Shown: positions 10,116-21,864 of the stretch, piece after piece | How the letters are laid out: each line of letters starts with the position of its first letter | Numbering within the stretch: position 1 is the first letter of the stretch | NCBI RefSeq assembly: GCF_027579695.1 | Contig: NC_083587.1 | Span: 59,755,238-59,819,237 of the forward strand | DNA length: 64,000 nucleotides | Direction: 5' to 3' | Origin: Neoarius graeffei | Lineage: Eukaryota; Chordata; Actinopteri; Siluriformes; Ariidae | Notes under the pieces: generated by a model | Databases searched by the model: none | What the model was told of the DNA's origin: nothing | What the model saw: only the letters and a program-made list of their open reading frames with translations | Made by a program: the position numbers and the translations under genes

Positions 10116-10910
10116 ATAAAATGTAATTGGAATTGTGTAAATTAATTTTTCTGGAAGGAGATGTTCATCTTGAATGCAGAATGTCGGAACGTGGGAAGCG
10201 TTCAAGATGAACTGTATTAAAGCGACTTCCTGAGAAGCTCCACATGTTCTATTAGCAGCCAGCAGTGGATGAAAGACAGGGATGGAAGGAATGCCGGGGA
10301 GTGAGAAGACGAGGTAAGGGCCGGGCTTTGATCACTGGATTGTAGAATCACACACACACACACACACAAAGGTCTGAGGCTACCAAGCAACATAGCTTTA
10401 AATTCCTCTTTGCATTCTCTCCTTCTCCAAGAAATCAGGTCTCATCTCTCAGATCAAAGCAGCTGGAAAAACAAATCAGGTGGGAGACGCGTCCGGGCTG
10501 CCTGCTGAAATGTCTTATTAATGCGAGGAAGCACTAATTTCAGAGTCCTTGTCTCCTGCCGTGGATTCTTTCATTGCAGTGATAACACTGATCTCAATAT
10601 TGAAGACAATGCCATATTCGTACAGTGCTCTCGGTTCAGATTAGGTTACATTATAATCACTAATTACATTTTAAGTAAGGAGTAAAAAAAAAAAAAAAAG
10701 ACAAAACACTTTGAGGTATGCTCTTATCGGGAAAAAAAAATCAGTGATGCAGTGGTGCGATGAAATGGAGTCACTGAAAATGGTATTTTCCCAAAAGACC
10801 ACATTGTGTGATAGCGTTTTTATTTCTCCGAGACCACAGAAGTTTGCAAGTGATCAGAATTTTTATTCATGAATTTTTTTTGATCCATTCGTAGCTATAT
10901 TTCATGTTGC
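10116..10910. other. No gene or transposon recognised
   Basis: Mostly unique-looking sequence with a (CA)n run at 10351-10367 and a poly-A run near 10684-10699. No coding signature. Confidence 0.45.

Positions 10911-10994
<84 letters not shown>
10911..10994. repeat. (GATA)n microsatellite at Rex1 3' tail
   Basis: About 21 uninterrupted ATAG/GATA units directly abut the Rex1 tail TTTACTTTATTGATCCC. The array probably grew from the LINE's tetranucleotide tail. Confidence 0.95.
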
Positions 10995-11271
10995 TTACTT
11001 TATTGATCCCAAGCTGGGAAATGGTTCCGTTACAACAGCAAGTTCTCAGACATGCGAAAAGAAAAAGACACACTGCACAACATAAAATAGAATTTAGAAG
11101 AAAAAAAATCCCAAGAACAAGCCGACTATACAATATACAGATAAAAACGTAACGATAAAAAATATATTTAGCTGTTATTCCACGAAATCGAGTCATACAT
11201 GAGCTGATAGTGCCGCGTTAGCTATAAGCCATGTACGATGAGATTGAGTGGAATAACTCTTTTATTCTTTC

Positions 11272-11683
11272 CACATTCACTGGATTTTGAAAAACTGAGC
11301 ATTTTTTATTTTTATTTTTTGCAAATCCGATCAATAAAACTTTACACAAAACGTCCGACAAAATCATTTCCGCTTAGAATGTAAACAAACCGGCGAAATG
11401 ACAGGAGCAATTTGTGAAAAATGCAATAATAATACTAATAATAATTATTGAAAAATAAAAAAAGTGTTCTTACCATCAAATGCTTTCATTCCATATTTTG
11501 TTGCTTTTTTTGTATTTTTGGGGGTTTTGTTTTTGAGTAGAGTTTTTATTTCGTTTTCGGCTGGTTCAGGAACATGCTCCGCCATTTTTTTCTCTACTCA
11601 CGGTATATGAGCTGATATCCTAGTAGTAGAGTAGCCAATCAGAGCGTGCGAATGCTCATATCCAGTGAATGTGGAAAGAATAA
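11272..11683. mobile_element. Miniature inverted-repeat element in Rex1 3' region
   Basis: Ends TTATTCTTTCCACATTCACT / AGTGAATGTGGAAAGAATAA are matching inverted repeats of about 24 bp. A second smaller inverted repeat (GTTATTCCAC / GTGGAATAAC) lies just outside at 11174-11268. No coding. Confidence 0.7.
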
Positions 11684-12047
11684 ATACATGTATGTGCTTT
11701 GTACAGGTGAATGTGCATTAAAAGTGCTAAAACCAAGAACTGTGATGAATGAAAATAAAAAAAAACTGTGCAAAAGTCGCGGTATTGAATGGAAGATAAA
11801 TTAATAAATAAAAACAAATAAACTTGAATGGTGCAATTTGATTAATGACAGGAAACAAATAAGCTTTGATGGTGTAAAAGTTACAGGAAGACCAGGGTTA
11901 TAAACAGGACTATACAGCAGAGAGGTCAGAGTTCTCTCTGTCAGACAGAGGCGAGATGGCTTGGGGTCGGAAAGATTTCCTGTATTGGTCCCTATGACAG
12001 CAAGGCTGTAACAGTCTGTTGGAGAAGGTGCTCTGCTGTCTGTCCAA

Positions 12048-13496
12048 CAGTGTTGTAGTCGAGTCACTAAACCTCGAGTCCGAGTCCAGTCTCGAGTCCC
12101 CAGTATTCAAGTCCAAGTCATTCAAAAAAAATTGAGTCGAGTCCGAGAACAAGACTCCAACGGCACCATTTGACGGTATCTGTTGCTACCTTTATGTGAA
12201 AGCGTCTCTGCTACTGTGTTGGACTATTGCCGCTTTTCCACTACAAACACGGCTGAGTCGGGCTGAGCCGTGCCGTGCTGAGTTGAGCTGAGCTGAGCGG
12301 GGCTGTTGGAGTTGCATTTCGACTACAACCGCGCTGAACCGTGCTGGCTGGAAGTGGGTGGACACATTGGGTGGAGTTAGCGAAAGTGGGTGGACGTCAC
12401 GTGATGTCGTTAAGCAGCGCAAACAGTGACATCAGTGAGCTTTTAAGCGGTAGTCTCACAACCCGACAACGCGGACAGATACTGGCAAGAGCGTATAGAT
12501 GAGGCGAGGCGCATAAGGCTTCAGAAATTCTCGTAATTCTTCTCCTTCCGGGTTTGCGGTGTTTACAGATCCCAGCGCGCTCGCGGGGCGTGTGTGGGCA
12601 TGTGAGGACACTCCTCCTCACCAATCAGTGCACAGGGGAGTGTCTGCTCACGCCCCCAACCTCACTCGGCTCGCTTTGGCTCGCTTCAGCCCCACTCCAA
12701 AACAGTGCGAGTTTTAGGGGCTAAGCAGGGCTGAAACGAGCTGAGTCGTGCTGGTTTTTGGTAGTCGAAACGTGAGCCGTGTCGGGCTGAAGTGAGCTGA
12801 AGCGAGCTGAAGTGAGCTGAAAAAGGGTAGTGGAAAAGGGCCATAATGTTCCTGCTCGACTGCCCCGTTTTACTTAACAGGCTACAGATAAAAAGCTTGT
12901 TCATCGCTCAGCAAGCCCCGCCCACTATCAATAAAGCAAATAACACAAGAGATGGTTAACACTAGCTAGTTCATCGCTCAGCAAGCAAGCAAGCCACGCC
13001 CGCTATCAACAGAGCAATGAACATAGCATGTCACTTCCTTCTCTGGGTGGAGTCTTGCCAAATGACGATTGAAGTTCGAGGTCGTCCCCGTCGTCTCCTC
13101 GATAGTTCTTCTACATATGGAACACACAGCAGTGCATTTCTTCCCACTGCACGAGAAGTCTGTATAAGCAAAGTGGACAATCCTAGGGGCGTCTCTCCAG
13201 GCATTTTAGCACCATTAACGTTAGTTTGTTCCTGAACATGACGTATGAACAGGTGACTGCGCATTCTCTTGCACAAAATTAGTATAAAATTTATGTACAT
13301 ATAAATATCTTGTGCCAAATTATTATGGCATGTTACAAAAAAAATAAAGAAAAAAATCAGAGTCCTCGTCTCCAGTTTATGAGTCCGAATGCAGTTAATG
13401 CACGAGTCCAAGTCTGAGTCATCAGTGCTCATGCCCAAGTCACGTCGCGAGTCCTTGAAATTAGGACATGAGTCAGACTCGAGTACTACAAGCCTG
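12048..13496. mobile_element. hAT-type non-autonomous element with GAGTC-rich ends
   Basis: Ends CAGTGTTGTAGTCGAGTC and CTCGAGTACTACAAGCCTG are inverted repeats. Flanks CTGTCCAA (12040-12047) and CTGTCCAG (13497-13504) match at 7 of 8 positions, the hAT duplication length. Subterminal regions repeat GAGTCCGAGTC-type motifs. It interrupts Rex1 and contains another element at 12228-12843. A related copy spans 46235-49139. Confidence 0.75.
12228..12843. mobile_element. Harbinger-like miniature element, copy 1
   Basis: Ends TGCCGCTTTTCCACTAC and GTAGTGGAAAAGGGCCA are inverted repeats. The interior is rich in GGCTGAGC / GCTGAAGTGA repeats. It is highly similar to 16571-17268 but lacks the part encoding the short frame there. 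The flanks share only TA. Confidence 0.72.
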
Positions 13497-13848
13497 CTGT
13501 CCAGTGTGTGATGGAGAGGGTGGTCAGGATTATCCATCATGGATAACAGTTTGTTCAGAGTCGTCCTCTCCATCACAGCCTCAAAAGTGTCCTGTTTGCA
13601 GCCAATTACAGAGCCAGCCTTTGTTATCAGTTTATTGAGTCTGTTGGTGTTACTGGGTCCAGTGCTTCTCCCCCAACAAACCACCGCAAAGAAAAGCACA
13701 CTGGTCACAACAGACTGATAAAAGATCTCCAACTGGACACATTGAAGGATCTCAGCTTCCTCAGGAAGTCGAGTCTGCTCGTCCTCTTGTATACGGATTC
13801 CGTGTTGGATTTCCAGTCCAGTCTGCTGTTGATGGTAACCCCCAGGTA

Positions 13849-15458
13849 CAGTGGTGCTTGAAAGTTTGTGAACTCTTTAGGATTTTCTATATTTCTGCAT
13901 AAATATGACCTGAAACATCATCAGATTTTCACACAAGTCCTAAAAGTAGATAAAGAGAACCCAGTTAAACAAATGAGACAAAAATATTATACTTGGTCAT
14001 TTATTTATTGAGGAAAATGATCCAATATTACATATCTGTGAGTGGCAAAAGTATGTGAACCTCTAGGATTAGCAGTTAATTTGAAGGTGAAATTAGAGTC
14101 AGGTGTTTTCAATCAATGGGATGACAATCAGGTGTGAGTGGGCACTCTGTTTTATTTAAAGAACAGGGATCTATCAAAGTCTGATCTTCACAACACATGT
14201 TTGTGGAAGTGTATCGTGGCACAAACAAAGGAGATTTCTGAGGAGCTCAGAAAAAGCATTGTTGATGCTCATCAGGCTGGAAAAGGTTACAAAACCATCT
14301 CTAAAGAGTTTGGACTCCACCAATCCTCAGTCAGACAGATTGTGTACAAATGGAGGAAATTCAAGACCATTGTTACCCTCCCCAGGAGTGGTCGACCAAC
14401 AAAGATCACTCCAAGAGCAAGGCGTGGAATAGTCGGCGAGGTCACAAAGGTCCCCGGGGTAACTTCTAAGCAACTGAAGGCCTCTCTCACATTGGCTAAT
14501 GTTAATGTTCATGAGTCCACCATCAGGAGAACACTGAACAACAATGGTGTGCATGGCAGGGTTGCAAGGAGAAAGCCACTGCTCTCCAAACAGAACATTG
14601 CTGCTCGTCTGCAGTTTGCTAAAGATCATGTGGACAAGCCAGAAGGCTATTGGAAAAATGTTTTGTGGACGGATGAGACCAAAATAGAACTTTTTGGTTT
14701 AAATGAGAAGCGTTATGTTTGAAGAAAGGAAAACACTGCATTCCAGCATAAGAACCTTATCCCATCTGTGAAACATGGTGGTGGTAGTATCATGGTTTGG
14801 GCCTGTTTTGCTGCATCTGGGCCAGGACGGCTTGCCATCATTGATGGAACAATGAATTCTGAATTATACCAGCGAATTCTAAAGGAAAATCTCAGGTCAT
14901 CTGTCCATGAACTGAATCTCAAGAGAAGGTGGGTCATGCAACAAGACAACGACCCTAAGCACACAAGTCGTTCTACCAAAGAATGGTTAAAGAAGAATAA
15001 AGTTAATGTTTTGGAATGGCCAAGTTAAAGTCCTGACCTCAATCCAATGGAAATGTTGTGGAAGGACCTGAAGCGAGCAGTTCATGTGAGGAAACCCACC
15101 AACATCCCAGAGTTGAAGCTGTTCTGTACGGAAGAATGGGCTAAAATTCCTCCAAGCCCGTGTGCAGGACTGATCAACAGTTACCGGAAACGTTTAGTTG
15201 CAGTTATTGCTGCACGAGGGGGTCACACCAGATACTGAAAGCAAAGGTTCACATACTTTTGCCACTCACAGATATGTAATATTGGATCATTTTCCTCAAT
15301 AAATAAATGACCAAGTACAATATTTTTATCTCATTTGTTTAACTGGGTTCTCTTTATCTACTTTTAGGACTTGTGTGAAAATCTGATGATGTTTTAGGTT
15401 CTATTTATGCAGAAATATAGAAAATTCTAAAGGGTTCACAAACTTTCAAGCACCACTG
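13849..15458 (+). mobile_element. Tc1 transposon, copy 1 (1.6 kb, full length)
   Basis: Both terminal inverted repeats are present (CAGTGGTGCTTGAAAGTTTG at each end, about 200 bp each including direct-repeat sites). They are flanked by TA at 13847-13848 and 15459-15460. It inserted into the Rex1 frame; without it, TAC AAG TAC CTG GGG restores the Rex1 protein. It carries a dead transposase at 14216-15238. Confidence 0.95.
14216..15238 (+). pseudogene. Tc1 transposase (DD34E), inactivated, copy 1
   Basis: Full-length 340-codon frame. The paired-type helix-turn-helix reads KGYKTISKEFGLHQSSVRQI and the hinge motif is SGRPTKITPRARR. The catalytic DDE lies in LWTDETKIELFG, QQDNDPKHTS and SPDLNPMEMLWKDLK. 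Three lesions: the start codon is GTG rather than ATG, a Trp codon is TGA at 14720-14722, and a Gln codon is TAA at 15026-15028. The enzyme would have bound the terminal repeats and moved the element by cut and paste. Confidence 0.93.
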
Positions 15459-15545
15459 TACTTGTAATCCTCCTTCAGCACCTCCACATCCTCTTTCAGA
15501 ATACGCAGTGGTCGTGAAGCCGTCCTGAAGTCGATCACCATCTCT

Positions 15546-16097
15546 TTGGTCTTGTGGAATTTCTCAGAAACATCTCTTCCATTATAGCAGCAATAAGCAG
15601 TCATTCCTTCACCACAGCAACAGTTACAGATCAGTCTGTTTGTGTACTGTACCTGTGTAAGTCCCTGTGAATGAGCTGTTACGATGGAAATGACGTTGCC
15701 TCAGAACGATATGAATTCAAACCCGTGATTCAGCTTTCACTCGACTCTCAGAGCTGCTGTGATTGGAAATGAATCAATGCTTTCTGAACTCAGCAGCGCA
15801 GCAACGCAACACAATCGTTTCTCAAGGTCAAGCGTAAGTATCATGGCTTTATGATGATTTGGAAAAACTCTCGCAGGACCAGCATTGTTCTTTCTCTTGC
15901 AGTTGAGAGAGTAAGCTGAGTACAGATGTTATGGCTAAGTGTAAAGAGCCAAATAGGAAAATTTAAATGCAAATGATGATATAATTGTGGTTCAGCTATT
16001 TGCAAATTGGAATCTACTATGAGTTCAGTGTCCAGATGTTGCATATGAGCAAATAAAACATCATGTTTTCTTCAATAATAATAATAATAATAATAAT
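15546..16097. other. No gene recognised
   Basis: Only an (ATA)n run at 16076-16098 stands out. The next element inserted within that run. Confidence 0.4.
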
Positions 16098-16570
16098 AGA
16101 GCGGCGGCTACGGTTATCAACACCTTTTCAGATTTACCAATAAAAAACAATTTTACAAAGGTGAGTTTCAGTTACAACAGTCATCATTGGTTAATTAATC
16201 AACCAAAAGATCGCCCTCGCCCTTTGATCTTGTCGTCTCATGACACAGCTCGTTACCTGAGATGGAATTTTTTTAGCACGATCAGCACCTTGAGAAAACC
16301 CCGATGTTATCATCGCAGGTAAGCATGGTGGAAAGATCATAGACGTGTTTTTACTCATCAAATTCACTGATATTTCATGATCTCCTTGTCCAAACCTACT
16401 TTGTTTCTTACGCTTTCATTCGACAGTCGCCATTTTGTATCTAAAAGCGTTTGAGAAGTCATGTGAGGTGTCGATAATAGTAATCACTTTTGCTGGTGTC
16501 CACCATTATCGACACCCTGTGGAATTAAGGGACATTTACGACTGTTATGGATCGAACTTTGGGTAACATT

Positions 16571-17268
16571 TGCCGCTTTTCCACTACAAACGCGGCTGAG
16601 TTGGGCTGAGCCGTGCCGTGCTGAGTCGGGCTGAGCCGTGCCGTGCTGAGTCGGGCTGTTGGAGTTGCATTTCGACTACAACTGCGCTGAACCGTGCTGG
16701 CTGGAAGTGGGTGGACACATTGGGTGGAGTTAGTGAAAGTGGGTGGACGTCGCGTGATGTCGTTAAGCAGCGCAAACAGTGACATCAGTGATCTTTTAAG
16801 CGGTAGTCTCACGACCCGGATAGTAAACAATAAACATGGAGGACATGGAGTCGTTAGTGTTGCTGGTCTTGGTTCTGTGGCTTGTTGTCACCGACAACGC
16901 CAACAGATACTGGCAAGAGCGTATAGATGAGGCGAGGCGCATAAGGCTTCAGAAATTCTCGTAATTCGTAATTATTCTTCTTCCGGGTTTACAGTGTTGA
17001 CAGATCCCAGCGTGCTCGCGGGGCGTGTGTGGGCATGTGAGGACACTCCTCCTCACCAATCAGTGCACAGGGGAGTGTCTGCTCACGCCCCCAGCCTCAC
17101 TCGGCACGGTTTGGCTCGCTTCAGCCCCACTCCAAAACCGTGCGAGTTTTCGGGGCTAAGCAGGGCTGAAGCGAGCTGAGTCGTGCCGTTCTTTGGTAGT
17201 CGAAACGCGAGCCGTGTCGGGCTGAAGTGAGCTGAAGCGAGCTGAAAAAGGGTAGTGGAAAAGGGCCA
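16571..17268. mobile_element. Harbinger-like miniature element, copy 2
   Basis: Same inverted ends as 12228-12843, flanked by ATT on both sides (16568-16570 and 17269-17271), a 3-bp duplication. It contains a short frame from ATG 16836 (MEDMESLVLLVLVLWLVV.., NRYWQERIDEARR) with no domain I can name. Internal tandem copies of GGGCTGAGCCGTGCCGTGCT lie at 16601-16650. Confidence 0.75.
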
Positions 17269-17960
17269 ATTGTTGACGTAGATGAAGTACTTTAAAAAAA
17301 TAAAAGTGCTGTGATTTATAATCTTTTTTTTCTGATTCAAAACAGAATGGAATGTTTATAGAGGATCCGATTGCAAGAAATAGAATTAGACCAGAATTAA
17401 ATTCCTAGCATATAAAAAATTACATGTTTGAAATATTCAGATTTTTCTATTCCATTTAGAATTTTTTTTTTTTGGAGTTTGTTGTAAATATCTACCACAT
17501 ATTACAATATCAGTAGACATTTTATATTTTGGTTTGAGGAATGAGATGCGACCTTTGACCTGGGTGTTCATGTGGTTACAATATCAATCACCTGTTGACA
17601 TTTACTGGTAAACGACAAAACTAGAAATTAATACTGTTAGGGTTTTGCTGGGATTCGAACCTGGTTTGTTGGTGTGATGATCCAGCCAACCCCCACTAGG
17701 CCACCAGGGGGATGACTCAAATGCAGAGGCGTGAGGCGGAAGTAGAAAAAGTATCAAAAGGTTTATTTATACTATGTACACTATATACAATCCAGGGCAA
17801 AACAAAAAAAAACAAAGAGTATAATCCAAAAGTTCAAAAAGAAAAAGGCAAAAATGCAAAAGCTCAGAAGATCCACAAAACACAGTCACTACTAAATCCA
17901 AAAGAAAAGCAAAGTGCAAAACAAAGAACACGGTATAGAGGAAACTGGAGATAAACATAA

Positions 17961-18566
17961 GGCAGCTGGGCCATAGAAGGTTCACGCTGCACGCTGCATA
18001 CTACACGCTGCACGCGTGTAAAGAAAAGTGGAAAAACGTAGCATGACTTGCTCTGGGCCATAGAACGGCGTTCACGTTGCACGCTGCACACTTCACGCGT
18101 GACGCGTGAAATGAACATGCACACTTTTTTCTAGGCGTGAAGATGGAAATTCCAGTCAATGCATGCGGTCACCGCCGCGCCAGCCAATCAGAACGGGTCT
18201 AGGGAGATAACTCTATGCTTTCAGGGGAAAACTTCAGAAAAAATATAATTGAATGGTATAATTGAAAAATAGTTCTTCATCGGGATTGTCAAGCAGATTA
18301 TAGAATGTTCGGTGAAATTCACCACGGGTTTCTCTCAGAAGGAAGTGTTCTCGGCTCCAAATTCTGTTCCTTTTTCTCTTCCTCTGTCTCAGTAAAAGCA
18401 GAATGAGGCAATCGTCGTCATCCGAAGAGTCCATATTGTTGGTTACTCGGTCAAAGTAGAACAGACGCAACACGTGAACATCCAAGCATGAAGTTTAATG
18501 GCCCAGGGTCCGGTTCTTCACGTGAACGTGTAGCGTGCAGCATGAACCTTCTATGGCCCAGCTGCC
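17961..18566 (-). mobile_element. PIF/Harbinger transposon, internally deleted
   Basis: It has a 24-bp inverted repeat (GGCAGCTGGGCCATAGAAGG..) and an exact TAA duplication (17958-17960, 18567-18569), the hallmark of PIF/Harbinger. A minus-strand frame (18485-18234) preserves the N-terminal Harbinger motif (basic RQRKRKRNRIWSREHFLL, then RGEFHRTFYNLL.. and FFNYT). The catalytic part is gone. Confidence 0.85.
18234..18461 (-). pseudogene. N-terminal fragment of a Harbinger transposase
   Basis: Short frame with an acidic start (DSSDDDDC), a basic stretch and the conserved GEFHRTFYNLLDNPDEELFFNY block that precedes the nuclease domain in Harbinger proteins. It stops before the DDE nuclease domain. 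It lies within the TAA-flanked element 17961-18566. Confidence 0.65.
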
Positions 18567-19619
18567 TAACAGCACAAAGACTCCGTGACAAGAGGACTGA
18601 ACTCAGGGGTATAAATACACAAACTAATTAAGGACACAGGTGAAGATAATCAGGACAAACAGGCAATTAACAAAAACACAAAACACAGGAACAGTGGCGG
18701 CCTCTAGAGGCCAAAATAAACATGACACGAAAAGGAAATAACAGCGGCCTCTAGAGGCCAAAACAGTCCAAGTCCTAACAAATACAAACAACAACGAATG
18801 ATGAATAAAATGCTATCTACAAAATACTTCGAAAGTGGAACAAAAAGATTTTCTGACAGGTTAAACATTATCAGTTCATTTGTTTACAAACATTAGAATT
18901 ACTTCCTCATTTACGTAAACACCGACATCCAGATATTTATATAAAAGATAATTTGTACTAAATATAAGTCTGTGTAAAAATTTTTTAAATAAAAACTATG
19001 TTTTGTCAACTTAATACCACATACCGATTATCTTTATAAATAACCATCTCGGTGTCGATAATTGTGGAACGGTGTCAGTAACTGTGGACAAAGGTGTCGA
19101 TAATTGTGGAACGGTGTCAGTAATGGTGGACAAAGGTGTTGATAATTGTGGAACGATGTCACGTGATCCGATACGCCAAGTAATCGGGAATCAACTCATT
19201 TTTTTCCCCAGTGCAAGTTTGAGTAATTATTCATGTACAATTTACGTATTGAAAGTCTTTTCTACTTTTGCAACGGCCAAAAGATCGTTAAGGTGTCGAT
19301 AACTGTAGCCGCCGCTCTAATAATATATACAGTGCTTTTCTGGATGTCTTACAATGTATTAAAAAGGAACACAGAGAAGAAGAACTACGGAATGGTGATA
19401 GTGTTGGTGAAGAAAACGTACGTTTTCAGTCATTGATTTTTAAAGTCAGAAAGAAGCACAGAATAATCTTAACATGATGCTTTAAACATCACGAAAAGTA
19501 ATTTATATTCAAAAATATATCAATCGCTATAAAGTGCATGAAAACTCTTGTCATAAATAGAACAGGTTTATTGAAACAGGGTGTAATCATTTCATTTTCA
19601 ATCAATTCATTCCATTTCA

Positions 19620-19919
19620 TAACTTTTTATATTATATAGACACGAGTGTTTTACTGGGAAATACACCACTCGTATTTTTCATGTACGAGCTCCATCTGGG
19701 ACATGGAGAACCAAAACCGTGACATAAATCTCTGTCACTCGTGAGGCAATGGATGAATTGTTTTGATAAATTTAGGGACTTTTTGTTTTTGTGAATGTGT
19801 TGATATAATAAAAAGAAAACCACATGTTGGCTTGAAGATATGAAGTTTATCTTCTTGAGTTGAAAAGCTTGGATTTTTCATACGAAATACATCACAGATC
19901 TGAGTGACATATTCAAATA
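19620..19919. repeat. Repeat unit with GAAGATAAACTTC-type motifs, copy 1
   Basis: It matches 37540-37800 in inverse orientation (ACGAGCTCCATCTGGGACAT, GAACCAAAACCGTGACATAA, TTTGATAAATTTAG). In both places it adjoins the TATTGGCTGGC hairpin element, so the two form one larger repeat. Related short hairpins are at 24600-24665 and 35540-35605. Confidence 0.65.
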
Positions 19920-20322
19920 ATATTGGCTGGCTTTTTTCGTGGTATATCAGATATACAGTGGCGCTTGAAAGTTTGTGAACCCTTTAGAATTTTCTATATT
20001 TCTGCATAAATATGACCTAAAACATCATCAGATTTTCACACAAGTCCTAAAAGTAGATAAAGAGAACCCAGTTAAACAAATGAGACAAAAATATAATACT
20101 TGGTCATTTATTTATTGAGGAAAATGATCCAACAGTACATATCTGTGAGTGGCAAAAGTATGTGAACCTCTAGGATTAGCAGTTAATTTGAAGGTGAAAT
20201 TAGAGTCAGGTGTTTTCAATCAATGGGATGACAATCAGGTGTGAGTGGGCACCCTGTTTTATTTAAAGAACAGGGATCTATCAAAGTCTGATCTTCACAA
20301 CACGTGTTTGTGGAAGTGTATC

Positions 20323-21864
20323 ATGGCACGAACAAAGGAGATTTCTGAGGAGCTCAGAAAAAGCGTTGTTGATGCTCATCAGGCTGGAAAAGGTTACAAA
20401 ACCATCTCTAAAGAGTTTGGACTCCACCAATCCACAGTCAGACAGATTGTGTACAAATGGAGGAAATTCAAGACCATTGTTACCCTCCCCAGGAGTGGTC
20501 GACCAACAAAGATCACTCCAAGAGCAAGGCGTGGAATAGTCGGCGAGGTCACAAAGGACCCCAGGGTAACTTCTAAGCAACTGAAGGCCTCTCCCACATT
20601 GGTTAATGTTAATGTTCATGAGTCCACCATCAAGGCCTCTGCATGCTCTTGCGACAAGGCTTTCGCAGACAGCTTTTCGCAGACAGTTGTAATTTATCGT
20701 TGAGTGGGGAGTAATAGGCATGTGCGATGTTATTCACCGCTACAACGCAAGGGGGCGCGAAGTCGCGAAATCACTAGGAGTAGTTGGTGGGTGTGGTTAG
20801 TGGAGTGTTTATCCTCCGGTTACTTATAATGACTAGAACTGGAGTCATATAGATGTACGTACTTCCTCACTTCCTCGATCAACCGCTCTTCGTGCTGCTC
20901 CATCTTCACTCGTGTTTTTAACAATGGCGGTAGTGAAAACAAACCAAACTGGGAAAGTAGGGAAGCGGAAGTGCGTGTACAGCGGATGTAGAGTGGACCA
21001 ATCAGAGCCCTCTTGTCTGCGATGCTGTCTGCAAGGCTTCTGGGGTGGTCACAAATTTTGGGAGGTGCGTGCAGAGCGTCTGCGAAGGTGGGGGGGCTAC
21101 GCAGACGCTATCTGCGGTGCCGTCTGCGAGGACTGGGTTGTCAGCATAAATTGGCCTTCAGGAGAACACTGAACAACAATGGTGTGCATGGCAGGGTTGC
21201 AAGGAGAAAACCACTGCTCTCCAAAAAGAACATTGCTGCTCATCTGCAGCTTGCTAAAGATCACGTGGACAAGCCAGAAGGCTATTGGAAAAATGTTTTG
21301 TGGATGGATGAGACCAAAGTAGAACTTTTTGGTTTAAATGAGAAGTGTTATGTTTGGAGAAAGGAAAACACTGCATTCCAGCATAAGAACCTTATCCCAT
21401 CTGTGAAACATGGTGGTGGTAGTATCATGGTTTGGGCCTGTTTTGCTGCATCTGGGCCAGGACGGCTTGCCATCGTTGATGGAACAATGAATTCTGAATT
21501 ATACCAGCGAATTCTAAAGGAAAATGTCAGGACATCTGTCCATGAACTGAATCTCAAGAGAAGGTGGGTCATGCAGCAAGACAACGACCCTAAGCACACA
21601 AGTTGTTCTACCAAAGCATGGTTAAAGAAGAATAAAGTTAATGTTTTGGAATGGCCAAGTCAAAGTCCTGACCTTAATCCAATGGAAATGATGTGGAAGG
21701 ACCTGAAGCGAGCAGTTCATGTGAGGAAACCCACCAAGTTGAAGCTGTTCTGTACGGAGGAACGGGCTAAAATTCCTCCAAGCCGGTGTGCAGGACTGAT
21801 CAACAGTTACCGCAAACGTTTAGTTGCAGTTATTGCTGCACAAGGGGGTCACACCAGATACTGA
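20323..21864 (+). pseudogene. Tc1 transposase, copy 2, interrupted
   Basis: The ATG (MARTKEISEELRK) is intact, unlike copy 1. Coding runs 20323-20632 and 21161-21864. The catalytic residues are present (LWMDETK, QQDNDPKHTS, SPDLNPMEMMWKDLK), but four residues (NIPE in copy 1) are deleted after VRKPT and the residue before the first Asp is Met rather than Thr. Apart from the insertion there is no stop or frameshift. This copy looks younger than copy 1 at the coding level. Confidence 0.92.
20633..21157. mobile_element. 525-bp insertion with subterminal GTCTGCG motifs
   Basis: It sits in the Tc1 gene between ACCATCA and GGAGAAC, with TCA on both sides (20630-20632, 21158-21160). Its ends share only AGGCC as inverted repeat, but both flanks carry repeated CGCAGAC / GTCTGCG motifs (20653-20685, 21020-21130). 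A plus frame from ATG 20923 (MAVVKTNQTGKVGKRKC) was not identified. A Harbinger-like origin is plausible from the 3-bp duplication. Confidence 0.65.

Larger units (their letters stand above)
10995..15545 (-). pseudogene. Rex1-type LINE reverse transcriptase remnant, multiply interrupted
   Basis: Minus-strand pieces in order. 15545-15461 gives KTKEMVIDFR and LRILKEDVEVLKEDYKY. 13846-13505 gives FLRKLRSFNV, SVVTSVLFFAVVCWG, NRLNKLITKAGSVIG and MDNPDHPLHHTL. 12047-11890 gives QSTFSNRLLQP and YRKSFRPQAI. A 3' untranslated region then ends at 10995 in TTTACTTTATTGATCCC plus (GATA)n. I recognise this as Rex1/Babar. Frame shifts and three insertions (Tc1 13849-15458, hAT 12048-13496, inverted-repeat element 11272-11683) make it non-functional. 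Confidence 0.85.
17635..18780. mobile_element. Solo-LTR-like insertion with 5-bp duplication
   Basis: It begins TGTTAGG and ends CCTAACA, flanked by the identical AATAC (17630-17634 and 18781-18785), as expected of an LTR retroelement integrase. On the minus strand the left end resembles a tRNA (GTGGCCTAGTGG, then GGTTCGAATCCC). The right end has two copies of the palindrome GGCCTCTAGAGGCC. It is interrupted by a Harbinger at 17961-18566. It may be a solo LTR or a TRIM-like element. Confidence 0.65.
16098..19318. mobile_element. 3.2-kb inverted-terminal element with GGTGTCGATAAT repeats
   Basis: Ends AGAGCGGCGGCTAC.GTTATC and their inverse match over ~28 bp, flanked by AATAAT on each side (in an ATA microsatellite). 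Near the right end the motif GGTGTCGATAATTGTGGA recurs at least three times (19051-19160). Left-end counterparts are at 16470-16520. This looks like arrays of transposase-binding sites. The interior is filled by other insertions (16571-17268, 17635-18780). No transposase was recognised. Confidence 0.68.

Noticed and set aside
13031-13495. Apparent 233-residue minus-strand protein spanning 13732-13031
   Set aside because: Only the part above 13505 is Rex1 reverse transcriptase. The rest runs by chance into a hAT insertion.
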